DNA of 64,000 nt, taken from positions 744,001-808,000 of the forward strand of contig NZ_JARULC010000002.1 in assembly GCF_029688625.1 (NCBI RefSeq), read 5' to 3'. Made by a program: the position numbers and the translations under genes. Below, one piece after another: positions 52,823 to 61,865 of this stretch. This stretch comes from Qipengyuania marincola (lineage in GTDB: Bacteria; Pseudomonadota; Alphaproteobacteria; Sphingomonadales; Sphingomonadaceae). How positions within the stretch are numbered: position 1 is the stretch's first letter; each line of letters opens with the position of its first letter. Below the pieces are notes generated by a model. The model did not search any database. It had not been told where the DNA came from and saw nothing but the letters and a program-made list of their open reading frames with translations.

Positions 52823-53507
52823 AGCGGCGATGCTGCAATGGGCCCGCGAGCGGTGGTTCTCGGTAAAGGAGCACCTCTTCCTGCGGCGCTACGATAATCG
52901 CGCAGATCGGTTTGGCGCCATTTATGCCAAGCGTATCTGGCAGAACCCGGAAAGCGCGTCCGGTTTCGGCAGCACCCTCGCCGCCACCGCACAGCTACGG
53001 CGCGGCCTTGAGGAGCTGGTCGAAGAGGAAGCGATCGAAACCATTCTCGACGCGCCATGTGGAGATTATAACTGGCAATCGCGCATGCGGATCGACGCCG
53101 ATTACACGGGTATCGATATCGTCCCCGACCTGATTGCGGAGAACACCGCGCGTCATGGCTCGGCGCGCGTGGCGTTCGCTGTCGCCGATCTCGTCGAGGA
53201 TGACCTGCCCGGGGCAAATCTCGTCCTATGTCGCGAATGTCTCAACCACCTGCCACTCGGCGATGCGATCCGCGCGCTGGACAATGTGGCCGGAGCGGCG
53301 CGGCGCTTTCTGCTGGTCACCCACTACCCGGATTGCAGCAGCAATACGGAACAAGCGGCGTCCTTCCGGTTTCGTCGGCTTAATCTGACCCTTCCTCCTT
53401 TCAATCTGCGCGCGCCCGATGGCTTTATCGACGAAGGCGATTACGAAGCCGGAAAGCAGGTGGCGATCTGGCGGCTCGAGGCTGGGCCGCTCCGCGCGAG
53501 ACATTAA
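52800..53507 (+). CDS. Class I SAM-dependent methyltransferase, substrate unknown
   Basis: A 235-aa protein. The SAM-binding core is seen in ETILDAPCGDYNWQSRM (motif I with a Cys-Gly-Asp), YTGIDIVPDLIAEN (motif II) and NLVLCRECLNHLPLGDAIRAL. The N-terminal helix FSVKEHLFLRRYDNRADRFGAIY is not of a well-known type. Starts at 52800, 52809 and 52830 are possible; the first overlaps lysC by 23 bp. It leads into purT. Target unknown. Confidence 0.8.
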   Translation: MLQMRRPEAAMLQWARERWFSVKEHLFLRRYDNRADRFGAIYAKRIWQNPESASGFGSTLAATAQLRRGLEELVEEEAIETILDAPCGDYNWQSRMRIDADYTGIDIVPDLIAENTARHGSARVAFAVADLVEDDLPGANLVLCRECLNHLPLGDAIRALDNVAGAARRFLLVTHYPDCSSNTEQAASFRFRRLNLTLPPFNLRAPDGFIDEGDYEAGKQVAIWRLEAGPLRARH

Positions 53508-53517
53508 AGGGTATCCA

Positions 53518-54678
53518 ATGGCGTACACTGCGAAAATCCTTCTCTTGGGTTCGGGCGAGCTGGGTCGCGAATTCGTGATTTCCGCCAAGCGGCTGGGCGC
53601 TTACGTGATCGCCTGCGACGCCTATGACAAGGCGCCGGCCAAGCAGCTTGCCGATGCGAACGAGGTGTTTTCCATGCTCGATGGCGAGCGGCTACGCGCC
53701 GTGGTCGAGCAGCACCGCCCCGATTATATCGTGCCGGAGATCGAGGCGATCCGCACCGAGGTGCTGGCGGAGCTGGAAGAGGAGGGCTTTACGGTCGTGC
53801 CATCGGCGCGGGCGACCCAGATGACGATGAACCGCGATGCGATCCGCGACCTTGCGGCAAACGAGCTCGGCCTCGTGACGTCACGCTATCGCTACGCCAA
53901 GAATCTCGACGAAGTGCGCGCCGCGGCGCAGCACACCGGTTTTCCCTGCGTGATTAAGCCGGTCATGTCGTCCTCGGGCAAAGGGCAGACGACCGTCCGC
54001 GACGCCGAAGGGCTCGAGGCAGCGTGGGATTATGCCGTCGCCAACATGCGTGGCGACCGGCAACGGGTGATCGTGGAGCAGTTCGTCGACTTCGACTACG
54101 AGATCACGTTGTTGACCGTCCGGCACAAGGGCGGCGTGACCTTCTGTCCGCCCATCGGGCACCGGCAAGAGCGCGGGGATTATCAGGAAAGCTGGCAGCC
54201 GACACCCATGTCGGACGCGGCTATCGGCAAGGCGCAGGACATGGCGAAGCGCATCGTCGACGACCTTGGCGGCCATGGCCTGTTCGGGGTCGAATTCTTC
54301 GTGAAGGGGGAGGAGGTGATTTTCTCCGAACTCTCACCGCGCCCGCACGATACCGGCATGGTCACGCTGGTCAGCCAGAACCTGACCGAATTCGACCTTC
54401 ACGCCCGCGCCATCATGGGCCTGCCGATACCGGCAAATTTGCGTGCGCGACCTGCCGCGAGTGCGGTGATCCTGGCAGAACGGGACAGCTCCGCGCTGTC
54501 CTACGATGGCATGGCCGAAGCGATGGCGGATGGAGCGGATTTGCGGATTTTCGCCAAGCCGACCAGTCGGCCCTACCGCCGGATGGGTGTTGCCCTGGCC
54601 ACCGCGAGCGACACTGAGGACGCTCGTCGGATAGCCAGGGCTGCGGCTGCGAAGGTGCAGATCTTATATCGCGACTAG
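53518..54678 (+). CDS. purT: Formate-dependent GAR transformylase PurT
   Basis: Makes formyl-GAR in purine synthesis from formate, ATP and GAR; 386 aa, ATP-grasp fold. ILLLGSGELGREFVISAKRLG at the N-terminus, EVLAELEEEGFTVVPSARATQMTMNRD, the ATP-binding CVIKPVMSSSGKGQTTV, and FGVEFFVKGEEVIFSELSPRPHDTGMVT are diagnostic. The start ATG 53518 has AAAGGG upstream; the longer frame to 53419 is in the methyltransferase gene. It follows that gene by 10 bp. Confidence 0.98.
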   Translation: MAYTAKILLLGSGELGREFVISAKRLGAYVIACDAYDKAPAKQLADANEVFSMLDGERLRAVVEQHRPDYIVPEIEAIRTEVLAELEEEGFTVVPSARATQMTMNRDAIRDLAANELGLVTSRYRYAKNLDEVRAAAQHTGFPCVIKPVMSSSGKGQTTVRDAEGLEAAWDYAVANMRGDRQRVIVEQFVDFDYEITLLTVRHKGGVTFCPPIGHRQERGDYQESWQPTPMSDAAIGKAQDMAKRIVDDLGGHGLFGVEFFVKGEEVIFSELSPRPHDTGMVTLVSQNLTEFDLHARAIMGLPIPANLRARPAASAVILAERDSSALSYDGMAEAMADGADLRIFAKPTSRPYRRMGVALATASDTEDARRIARAAAAKVQILYRD

Positions 54679-54686
54679 CGGCGCGA

Positions 54687-55151
54687 TTACCGGCAGCGGG
54701 CCCGCCCGCGGGCGACTTCGCGACCCAGGATGGCGCCACCTGCAGCACCAAGGATGGTGCCCAGCGAACGGTCGCCACGCGTATCGATCTCGCGCCCCAG
54801 CAGTGCGCCCACGGCGCCACCGATGATCAGGCCGGTCGTCCCGTCTTTCTTCCGGCAATAGGTGCGGCCGTCCCGCCCGCGCCAGACGCGCGTGTTGCGA
54901 TAAACGGGCTCGTCGTAATAGCGGCCCTGACGGCCGTAATAGCGATCGCGATAGCGGCGGCGCTCGTAGCGGTCGTCATCATCCCAATCGTCGTCATCCC
55001 AACGATCGCGACGGTGATCGAACGACAGGTCGCCAAGCGCGGCGACGCTTGCGAGCGGGGCGGGCGATGTTTCGATCGCCTGTGCCGGAGCGGCGAGAAG
55101 GCCCGCGCCGAGCGCTAGGCCAAGGGTGTTTGCTAGGACGGTCTTCCTCAT
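54687..55151 (-). CDS. Exported glycine-zipper (2TM) protein
   Basis: A 154-aa protein: signal peptide ending AQA near residue 25, a hydrophilic middle very rich in Arg, Asp and Tyr (RRDRWDDDDWDDDDRYERRRY), and a C-terminal Gly-zipper with two short hydrophobic Gly-rich helices (GLIIGGAVGALLGREI and GTILGAAGGAILGREV). The glycine-zipper 2TM family usually sits in the outer membrane or periplasm. ATG 55151 has AAGGAG upstream. Convergent with purT. Confidence 0.8.
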   Translation of the reverse strand: MRKTVLANTLGLALGAGLLAAPAQAIETSPAPLASVAALGDLSFDHRRDRWDDDDWDDDDRYERRRYRDRYYGRQGRYYDEPVYRNTRVWRGRDGRTYCRKKDGTTGLIIGGAVGALLGREIDTRGDRSLGTILGAAGGAILGREVARGRARCR

Positions 55152-55341
55152 GGTTTTTCTCCTTCTTGGCTTGCCCCGTCCACCAGGCTCGCCGTTTCGA
55201 GAATTCACCTTTGCACCCGCTTTCCTGAACAGGCCGAATGCAGGTCGGTCAGCTTTCGGAAAGCTGGGACGAAGGGTTTGGCTTTAGCGCCGAACCGAGT
55301 GCGCTTGCCGGTTTCCCCAAGCCGCCCTAAGCGCAGGGCCT

Positions 55342-56352
55342 ATGACCACCTATTCCAAGACGCGCGCCCTGATGCAGCGCGGCATCGATTTCCTCGGCAG
55401 CGAAACCGCCATCCTGTGCGGTGCAATGAGTTGGGTGTCGGAGCGCAATCTCGTCTCCGCCATCTCGAACGCGGGCGGCTTCGGCGTGATCGCCTGCGGA
55501 GCGATGGATCCCGAGCTGCTGGACAAGGAAATCGCGGCGACAAGGGAGTTGACCGACAGGCCTTTCGGCGTGAATCTGATCACCATGCACCCGCAGCTGT
55601 TCGAGCTAATCGAGGTGTGCGGCAAATACGGGGTCGGCCATGTCGTGCTCGCAGGTGGAATCCCGCCCAAGGGCAGTGTCGAGGCCATCAAGGGGCACGG
55701 TGCGAAGGTCATCTGTTTCGCGCCAACGCTGGCGCTGGCGAAGAAACTGCTCCGCTCGGGCGCCGATGCGCTGGTGATCGAGGGCATGGAAGCGGGCGGC
55801 CACATCGGCCCGGTCTCGACCAGCGTGCTGGCGCAGGAAATGTTGCCCGAACTGGCCGACGAGCATCTGATCTTCGTCGCTGGCGGGATCGGGCGCGGCC
55901 ATGCGATCGCGGGCTATCTCGAAATGGGCGCGGCAGGCGTGCAGCTGGGCACCCGGTTTGCCTGCGCCACCGAAAGTATCGCGCACCCCGATTTCAAAAA
56001 GGCATTCTTCCGTGCCAGCGCACGCGATGCGGTTGCGAGTGTGCAGGTCGACGCGCGTTTGCCGGTGATCCCGGTGCGCGCGCTCAAGAACAAGGGCACG
56101 GAGGAATTTACCGCCAAGCAGCGCGAAGTCGCCGCCGTGCTCGACCGCGAGGAAATCGCGATGGCCGAAGCCCAATTGCAGATCGAGCATTACTGGGCCG
56201 GTGCGCTGCGCCGCGCGGTGATCGACGGCGATGTCGAGAACGGCAGCCTGATGGCCGGCCAGTCGGTCGGCATGCTCAAGGAAGAGGAACCGGTCGCGTC
56301 GATTATCGAGAAGCTGATGGCGCAGAGCGAGGATGCGCTGTCGCGTCGTTGA
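55342..56352 (+). CDS. Nitronate monooxygenase/NAD(P)H-dependent flavin oxidoreductase
   Basis: FMN TIM-barrel enzyme of 336 aa. Visible: ILCGAMSWVSERNLVSAISNAGGFGVIA, PFGVNLITMHPQ, a central VIEGMEAGGHIGPVST (catalytic His of the nitronate monooxygenase family) and FVAGGIGRGHAIAGYLEMGAAGVQLGTRFACATES for phosphate and FMN binding. The family oxidises nitroalkanes or serves as an enoyl reductase; which applies is unknown. One base separates its stop from the next start. Confidence 0.93.
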   Translation: MTTYSKTRALMQRGIDFLGSETAILCGAMSWVSERNLVSAISNAGGFGVIACGAMDPELLDKEIAATRELTDRPFGVNLITMHPQLFELIEVCGKYGVGHVVLAGGIPPKGSVEAIKGHGAKVICFAPTLALAKKLLRSGADALVIEGMEAGGHIGPVSTSVLAQEMLPELADEHLIFVAGGIGRGHAIAGYLEMGAAGVQLGTRFACATESIAHPDFKKAFFRASARDAVASVQVDARLPVIPVRALKNKGTEEFTAKQREVAAVLDREEIAMAEAQLQIEHYWAGALRRAVIDGDVENGSLMAGQSVGMLKEEEPVASIIEKLMAQSEDALSRR

Positions 56353-56353
56353 C

Positions 56354-56671
56354 ATGGAAATCCGCCGCCTCGACCTCGACATTGCGATATTTCGCAACCG
56401 GATCCAGGTAAGCGAGCGGGCGACCGGCAAATTCGTGGACCAGCGGGCCGAGTTTCCCTTTTCCGAGGGTACGGACCTGATCGCGCAGCCGCGCTATCTG
56501 GAGGATACGATCGTGCGGGCAATCCGCCAGGTGCTGAGCGGAGGTTTCTCGCTCGGCGGGGCGATCGCGCATGTCGTTGCCAGCGAACTGCCGCTTTCCC
56601 CCAGCCAGAAGGTACTCGTCGAAGCCGCCTTGCACGGAGCCGGAATGCACGAGGTCGTGTTTGATCTCTAG
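56354..56671 (+). CDS. Conserved-looking hypothetical protein
   Basis: A 105-aa soluble protein, no family recognised. The start is MEIRRLDLDIAIFRNRIQV; the rest has helical and strand segments (FVDQRAEFPFSEGTDLIAQ, LEDTIVRAIRQVLSGGFSLGGAIAHVVASELPLSPSQKVLVEAAL). The ATG at 56354 comes one base after the NMO stop, so the two are co-transcribed. No signal peptide or membrane helix. Confidence 0.65.
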   Translation: MEIRRLDLDIAIFRNRIQVSERATGKFVDQRAEFPFSEGTDLIAQPRYLEDTIVRAIRQVLSGGFSLGGAIAHVVASELPLSPSQKVLVEAALHGAGMHEVVFDL

Positions 56672-56800
56672 GTACCGCTGCATCGTGCGCTGTCGATCGG
56701 CTGCTCCCCGTCGCCTGCCGCCGTTCAAATCCTGTCGGTGCCGTCTGTCATGCGGCTGTCGCTTGTGGCAGGCAGGGCAATCAGGATTCTCGAGGACTGC

Positions 56801-58216
56801 ATGATGACTATCGACCGCCGCAATCTGCTCAAGGCGTCCAGCGCCGCCTTCATCGCCTTCACCGCGCTCGGCACGGGTAGCCTCACGCGGGCGTACAGCG
56901 CCAACCCAGGCAAGCGGCTCGTGCCTGATCCACAAGGCCTGCTCGACTTGCCCGAAGGCTTTTCCTATCGCCTGCTCACGCAGACCGGCAAGCTGATGAG
57001 CGATGGCTTCGCGACGCCCGGGCGGCCGGACGGCATGGGTTGCTTTGCGCATCCCACATCGGCGGACCAGTGGGTGCTGGTTCGCAATCACGAAAACTGG
57101 GCGAGCATCGATCACGGCCACCCGTTCACCGCAGAGTCCAAATCGCTGGCCGATTTCGATGCCTCACGCATTTACGATCCGCGGCGCGAGGGCGACCCGT
57201 TCTTCGGCGGCACCACCAATGTCGTCATCGACGCCGCATCGGGCGAAATAGTGCGCGACAACATCTCGCTGCTCGGCACGGCGGCGAACTGCTCGGGCGG
57301 CACGACGCCCTGGGGGAGCTGGCTGACCTGCGAGGAGCAGCCGCTTAAGGTCGGCGAGGAAGATGCGCGCAAGCCCCATGGTTTCGTGTTCGAAGTGCCT
57401 GCCGATGCGACCAGGCCGGTCGCTCCGGTGCCGCTCACTGCCATGGGCCGCTTCGCGCACGAGGCAGTTTCGGTCGATCCCGAAACGGGCATCGTCTACC
57501 TGACCGAAGACGATCGCGAAGGCCTGTTCTACCGCTTCCTGCCGAACCAGCGCGGCAAGCTCGCGGCCGGTGGCAGGCTTCAGGCGCTCGCGATTATCGG
57601 TCGCGATAGTGCCGACACGCGCAATTACGCGCGCGACTGGAGCCGCGGAAACGACAGCCGGATCGACGTGGGCCAGGATCTTCCGGTCCGGTGGATCGAC
57701 CTTGAGAATGTCGAATCCCCCGATGGTGATTTGCGCCAGCGCGGTTTTGCCGCGGGCGCCGCCATGTTCACTCGCGGCGAAGGGCTCGCCTACGGAGCGC
57801 GCGGCGACGGGCAGGGGGCGCATTACTTCACCTGTACCGAAGGTGGGGCGCATCACACCGGCCAGGTTTGGAAATATGCGCCGGGCACCGGCGAAGGCAC
57901 GACGGAGGAGCAAGCCGGCACGCTGACGCTCATCTTCGAAAGTCCCGGAGCGGACACGCTCGACCTGTGCGATAATCTCGCGGTGACGCCGTGGGGCGAT
58001 CTCATGATCTGCGAGGACGGGCGCGGCGACAATTATCTGCGCGGGCTGACGCCGGAGGGCGCGGTCTATGATTTCGCCCGCAACGCGCATGCAGACCGTG
58101 CCGAATTCTGCGGCGCATGCTTCTCGCCCGATGGCAACACGCTGTTCGTCAACGTGCAGGAGCCCGGCTTTACCTATGCCATCACGGGCCCGTGGGAGAG
58201 CCTGCGGTCCGCATAA
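56801..58216 (+). CDS. PhoX-family alkaline phosphatase-like protein (DUF839), Tat-exported
   Basis: A 471-aa protein. The N-terminus has a twin-arginine type signal (MTIDRRNLLKASSAAFIAFTALG), then the PhoX/DUF839 beta-propeller: GFATPGRPDGMGCFAHP, VLVRNHENW, FFGGTTNVVIDA, NCSGGTTPWGSWLTCEEQ, RFAHEAVSVDPETGIVYLTEDD and GAYFTCTEGG-like AHYFTCTEGGAHHTGQVWKY. In PhoX such segments ligate Ca and Fe for phosphomonoester hydrolysis; the key Cys and Glu residues of the TCEE segment are here. Starts at 56801 and 56804 both fit. Its last 35 bp overlap the convergent PTP gene. Confidence 0.9.
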   Translation: MMTIDRRNLLKASSAAFIAFTALGTGSLTRAYSANPGKRLVPDPQGLLDLPEGFSYRLLTQTGKLMSDGFATPGRPDGMGCFAHPTSADQWVLVRNHENWASIDHGHPFTAESKSLADFDASRIYDPRREGDPFFGGTTNVVIDAASGEIVRDNISLLGTAANCSGGTTPWGSWLTCEEQPLKVGEEDARKPHGFVFEVPADATRPVAPVPLTAMGRFAHEAVSVDPETGIVYLTEDDREGLFYRFLPNQRGKLAAGGRLQALAIIGRDSADTRNYARDWSRGNDSRIDVGQDLPVRWIDLENVESPDGDLRQRGFAAGAAMFTRGEGLAYGARGDGQGAHYFTCTEGGAHHTGQVWKYAPGTGEGTTEEQAGTLTLIFESPGADTLDLCDNLAVTPWGDLMICEDGRGDNYLRGLTPEGAVYDFARNAHADRAEFCGACFSPDGNTLFVNVQEPGFTYAITGPWESLRSA

Positions 58217-58655
58217 GCAGGTCTCGCCAGGGCAAGGTGCGGGGGTCTTCGGAAGTCAGCGGATTCCACTGACGCGCCATCAACGCCTCGGCCTCCTTGC
58301 CTGCCATCCCCTGCTCGCGGTGGAGCATGTAGAAGAAGGCCGACACGCGAAAGCTCATGATGCAATGGACGTGGACCGGCCCTTGGCTGCTTTTAAGCGC
58401 TTCGCGAAATTCCAGATAATGATCGACGGTCGGGCGTTCGAACGCGACGGGGATGTGCGTGTAGCCGATACCCTGGGCTTCGAGCAGGGCTGCTTCGTCG
58501 CGCAGTGCTTCCGGATGGTCGTCGAGCGCCAGATTGATGACGTGGCGCACGCCGATCGCATGCAGGCGTGCGACATCATCCGGATCGAGCTTGCCCGAAG
58601 TGGTGATCTCCGACGACAGCCTTTGCCAGCCTCGGATGTCGTCGGGATCGGCCAC
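58182..58655 (-). CDS. PTP-like phosphatase (DUF442/Blh-type)
   Basis: A 157-aa cytoplasmic protein with a phosphatase loop VHVHCIMSFRVSAF (Cys-x4-Arg, as in the DUF442 family), preceded by HVINLALDDHPEALRDEAALLEAQGIGYTHIPVAF. The glycine normally in the loop is absent (CIMSFR), so activity is uncertain. It begins 2 bp after the PQQ-dehydrogenase stop and is surely in that operon. Confidence 0.8.
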   Translation of the reverse strand: MADPDDIRGWQRLSSEITTSGKLDPDDVARLHAIGVRHVINLALDDHPEALRDEAALLEAQGIGYTHIPVAFERPTVDHYLEFREALKSSQGPVHVHCIMSFRVSAFFYMLHREQGMAGKEAEALMARQWNPLTSEDPRTLPWRDLLMRTAGSPTGP

Positions 58656-58657
58656 CT

Positions 58658-60820
58658 CTAACGGCGGGCGACGCGGCCTTTCGCAAGCTGCGCCTCCATC
58701 GCCTTGTCCTCGTTGGCGCGCTTGATCACATAGTGGCGGATCGCGTCGATCTCTTCCTTCGTAAGCGAGCCTTCGAAACTCGCCATGCCATTGTCCTTCA
58801 GCGCGCCGTCATGGACGATCTGGAGCCAGGCGGCCGGGTTTTCGAGCGCGCCGGACCGCCGCAGGTCGGGAAGAACCGTCGATCCGACCGCGCCAGGCGC
58901 GTGGCATACGGCGCAATAGCGAGCGTATTTTTCGCGCCCCAGCTCGATGGTTGCCGCATCGGCGCGGCTGGCGGGCGGGTCCAGCGGTGCCCTCGCGAGC
59001 GTCGTCGGCTCCGGCAATTCGCCCGTTCCGCCGAGCTTGAAAACCAAGAGGCGGCTGACATTGCGCACCGGGTGCATCTGATCGATCAGCGTGCCATCCG
59101 CGCTCAGCGCAAAGGCGCCGCCCCAGCCCGCCAGGACGGCGACGTACTGCTCGCCGTTGACAGTATAGGTGATCGGTGGCGCAACGACCCCGGTCTGCGC
59201 GGCGAAACTCCAAAGCTTGTCGCCCGAGCTGGCATCATAAGCCGCGAACTCGCTGCCCGAGTTCCCCTGGAAGACGAGCCCGCCCCCGGTCGCCAGGACG
59301 CCGCCATTCCATGGTCCCGGATGCTCGACCGTCCATTTGGCCTTCTGGGTCACCGGGTCCCACGCGACCAGCTTGCCCGAGATGGTGCCCTGCACCTCGC
59401 GACGGAATCCGAGATCGGGCGGCAGGTCGCCGGCGCCGATATCGAAGCCGACGTTGAAGCCGCGGGCCCGGTCGGGCTTCCAGTCGGCCTCGGGGGCATA
59501 GAGCATCGCAGCCTCGAAGGCCGGAATGTAGACGAGGTTCTCGTCCGGGTGGAAGGCCATCGGGTGCCAGTTATGGCCCCCAAGCGGCCCCGGCATGACG
59601 AGCGCCGGCTTGCCGGTCCGATCGACGCGCGTCTCCGGGTTCTCGATCGGCCTGCCGTTTTCGTCGATGCCGCTTGCCCAATTGACGGGGATATAGGGTT
59701 CCGCACTGATGAATTCGCCCGTCGCCCGGTCGAGGACGTAGAAAAAACCGTTTTTGGGTGCCTGCATCAGGACCTGCCGCTCGCGCCCGTCGATCTCCAT
59801 GTCGGCCAGCATGATGTGCTGGGTCGCCGTGTAATCCCAGGTCTCGCCCGGCGTAGTCTGGTAATGCCAGACATAGTCGCCCGTATCGGGGCGGATCGCC
59901 ACGATGCTGGAAAGATAGAGATTGTCGCCTTCGCCCTTCCCGTCCGCGCCGGGGCTGCGATAGGCGCGGTTCCACGGGCTGCCATTGCCGACCCCGATAT
60001 AGAGCAGGTCGAGATCGGGGTCGTAGGCCATGGAATCCCACACCGTGCCGCCGCCACCGATGGCGTCTTCGCCGTAAAGCGCGTCCCCCTTCCAGGTCTG
60101 CGCAGCGGCCCGCAGATATTCCGGCTGGGCGGCATCCTTCTCGCCGCCCGGCACGGTATAGAAGCGCCACAGCTCCTCCCCATCAACGGCGTCATAGGCG
60201 GCGATATATCCGCGCACGCCGAATTCGGCGCCACCATTGCCGATCAGCACTTTGCCATCGATCACGCGCGGCGCGCCCGTAATGGTGTAGCTGGCATCCT
60301 GGTCGACGGTCACTTTCTCCCATGCGACCTCGCCGCTATCGCGGTCGAGTGCGACCAGACGCCCGTCGAGCGTGCCGAGATAGAGCTTGTCGCCCCAGGC
60401 TGCTAGACCACGATTGACGACATCGCAGCACGCCTTGACCCCGGTTTCGCCCGGCACCTGCGGATCGTAGCTCCACAGCGGCTCCCCGGTTGCTGCATCG
60501 AAAGCGAAGACCTTGCTCCACGCCGAGGTGACATAGAGCTTGCCGTCCATCACCAGCGGCGTCGCCTCCTGCCCGCGTGCGGTATCCATGTCCGCGAACC
60601 AGGCGAGACCGAGCTCGCCCACCGTCTCGCGATCGACCTGGTCGAGCGGAGAATAACGCTGTTCGGCATAGGTCCCGCCATGGGTGATCCAGTTGGCCGG
60701 ATCCTGCCCCGCATTGACCAGCCGCACCGCATCGATGCCGCCCTCGGGCACTTCTTCTGCGCCAAGGTTGCAGCCACCAAGCGCCAGCGCGGCCAGTGCC
60801 GCCACCGCGATCCTCTTCAT
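58658..60820 (-). CDS. PQQ-dependent alcohol dehydrogenase with heme c, lipoprotein
   Basis: A 720-aa quinohemoprotein. The lipobox is LGGC (Cys at 17), so it is anchored to a membrane from the periplasmic side. The 8-bladed PQQ propeller includes adjacent cysteines (KACCDVVNRG, near 129-130) that form the vicinal disulfide near PQQ, GGAEFGVRGYIAAYDAVDGEELWRFYTVP, and WDSMAYDPDLDLLYIGVGNGSPWNR. The C-terminal cytochrome c domain has CAVCH near 633 and a methionine in GMASF that may be its sixth ligand. No pqq synthesis genes are in the window. It starts an operon with the PTP-like gene. Confidence 0.94.
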   Translation of the reverse strand: MKRIAVAALAALALGGCNLGAEEVPEGGIDAVRLVNAGQDPANWITHGGTYAEQRYSPLDQVDRETVGELGLAWFADMDTARGQEATPLVMDGKLYVTSAWSKVFAFDAATGEPLWSYDPQVPGETGVKACCDVVNRGLAAWGDKLYLGTLDGRLVALDRDSGEVAWEKVTVDQDASYTITGAPRVIDGKVLIGNGGAEFGVRGYIAAYDAVDGEELWRFYTVPGGEKDAAQPEYLRAAAQTWKGDALYGEDAIGGGGTVWDSMAYDPDLDLLYIGVGNGSPWNRAYRSPGADGKGEGDNLYLSSIVAIRPDTGDYVWHYQTTPGETWDYTATQHIMLADMEIDGRERQVLMQAPKNGFFYVLDRATGEFISAEPYIPVNWASGIDENGRPIENPETRVDRTGKPALVMPGPLGGHNWHPMAFHPDENLVYIPAFEAAMLYAPEADWKPDRARGFNVGFDIGAGDLPPDLGFRREVQGTISGKLVAWDPVTQKAKWTVEHPGPWNGGVLATGGGLVFQGNSGSEFAAYDASSGDKLWSFAAQTGVVAPPITYTVNGEQYVAVLAGWGGAFALSADGTLIDQMHPVRNVSRLLVFKLGGTGELPEPTTLARAPLDPPASRADAATIELGREKYARYCAVCHAPGAVGSTVLPDLRRSGALENPAAWLQIVHDGALKDNGMASFEGSLTKEEIDAIRHYVIKRANEDKAMEAQLAKGRVARR

Positions 60821-60943
60821 AACCCTCTCCCAAGGCGACTATCGGTCGCTCTATGAAACCTATCCTGCACTCACGACGAATGCTTGTCCATCGCCCAATC
60901 GCGGCTAAGGTGCAGCCGCGGGAAGCGAGAGGAGAACAGGCTT

Positions 60944-61810
60944 ATGTGCGAACGCGACGATCTGGCCCGATGGGCAAGAACCGGGCTGACCCGGCGCGGA
61001 TTCGGTGCGGGTGCTCTGGCCGGCGCGGCCATGGCCTGCGCGCCGGTGGAGGGCGATATGGCAGAGCGAGGAGGCGCCGAGGTCCAGCGCCGCGATGTGT
61101 CCTTCCGTACACCGGACGGCACGCTCGATGGCGAGTTCTATTTTCTGGCGTCGCAAGCCCATCCCGGCGTCGTCCTGTGGCCCGATATTGCAGGCATCCG
61201 GCCTGCCAAGCGCGAGATGGCGCGCCGCCTTGCCGCGGCCGGATATGCCGTGCTGCTTGCCAATCCCTATTACCGTGACGTCGCCGGGCAGCAGTTCGAG
61301 GACTTCCCGTCCTTCGCCGGGAGCGGCGGGTTCCAGAAGGTCCAGCCTTGGCGGGGACGCTTTACGACGCAGACCAAGCAGATCGACAATCGCGCCTGCG
61401 CTCAATGGCTGATGACGCAAGCCGAGGTCGATGGCGATCGTGGCATAGGGGTGCAGGGCTATTGCATGACCGGTAGCCATGCCGTGGTCGCGCCCGGCGC
61501 GGACGAGCACATCCATGCAGGCGCCAGCTTCCATGGTGGCGGCCTTGTCACCGACAATGCCTCGAGCCCGCACCGAACATTGCGCGAGGATGCGCATTAC
61601 CTGATCGCAATCGCGCAGAACGATGACGAGGAAGACCCGGACGCCAAGACCGCGCTGCGGCAGGCTGCCGATGCTGTCAACACGACGGCAGAAATAGAGG
61701 TGTATCCCGCCGATCATGGCTGGTGCGTGCTGGATTCGCCGGCCTATGACGAGGTGCAGGCCGAGCGCGCCTGGGCGCGGCTACTGGCGCTCTACGCCGA
61801 CGCGCTCTGA
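60944..61810 (+). CDS. Dienelactone-hydrolase-family protein, Tat lipoprotein
   Basis: A 288-aa alpha/beta hydrolase. A twin-arginine motif (LTRRGFGAGALAG near 14-26) and a lipobox-like AMAC suggest Tat export and lipidation. The nucleophile is Cys in GYCMTGS near 172-175, as in dienelactone hydrolase; HGWC near the end supplies the catalytic His, and an Asp precedes it. Substrate unknown; export argues against aromatic catabolism in the cytoplasm. It is divergent from the PQQ dehydrogenase with 123 bp between. ATG 60944 has AGAGGAG upstream. Confidence 0.87.
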   Translation: MCERDDLARWARTGLTRRGFGAGALAGAAMACAPVEGDMAERGGAEVQRRDVSFRTPDGTLDGEFYFLASQAHPGVVLWPDIAGIRPAKREMARRLAAAGYAVLLANPYYRDVAGQQFEDFPSFAGSGGFQKVQPWRGRFTTQTKQIDNRACAQWLMTQAEVDGDRGIGVQGYCMTGSHAVVAPGADEHIHAGASFHGGGLVTDNASSPHRTLREDAHYLIAIAQNDDEEDPDAKTALRQAADAVNTTAEIEVYPADHGWCVLDSPAYDEVQAERAWARLLALYADAL

Positions 61811-61865
61811 GGCGTAAGCTTTCTGAAGCAACCTTGGCGCGCCGCTAGGGCCGCGCGCGGAGCAG

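Noticed and set aside
58733-60406. 557-codon plus-strand frame antisense to the PQQ dehydrogenase
   Set aside because: It mirrors a well-supported gene and has no recognisable domain.
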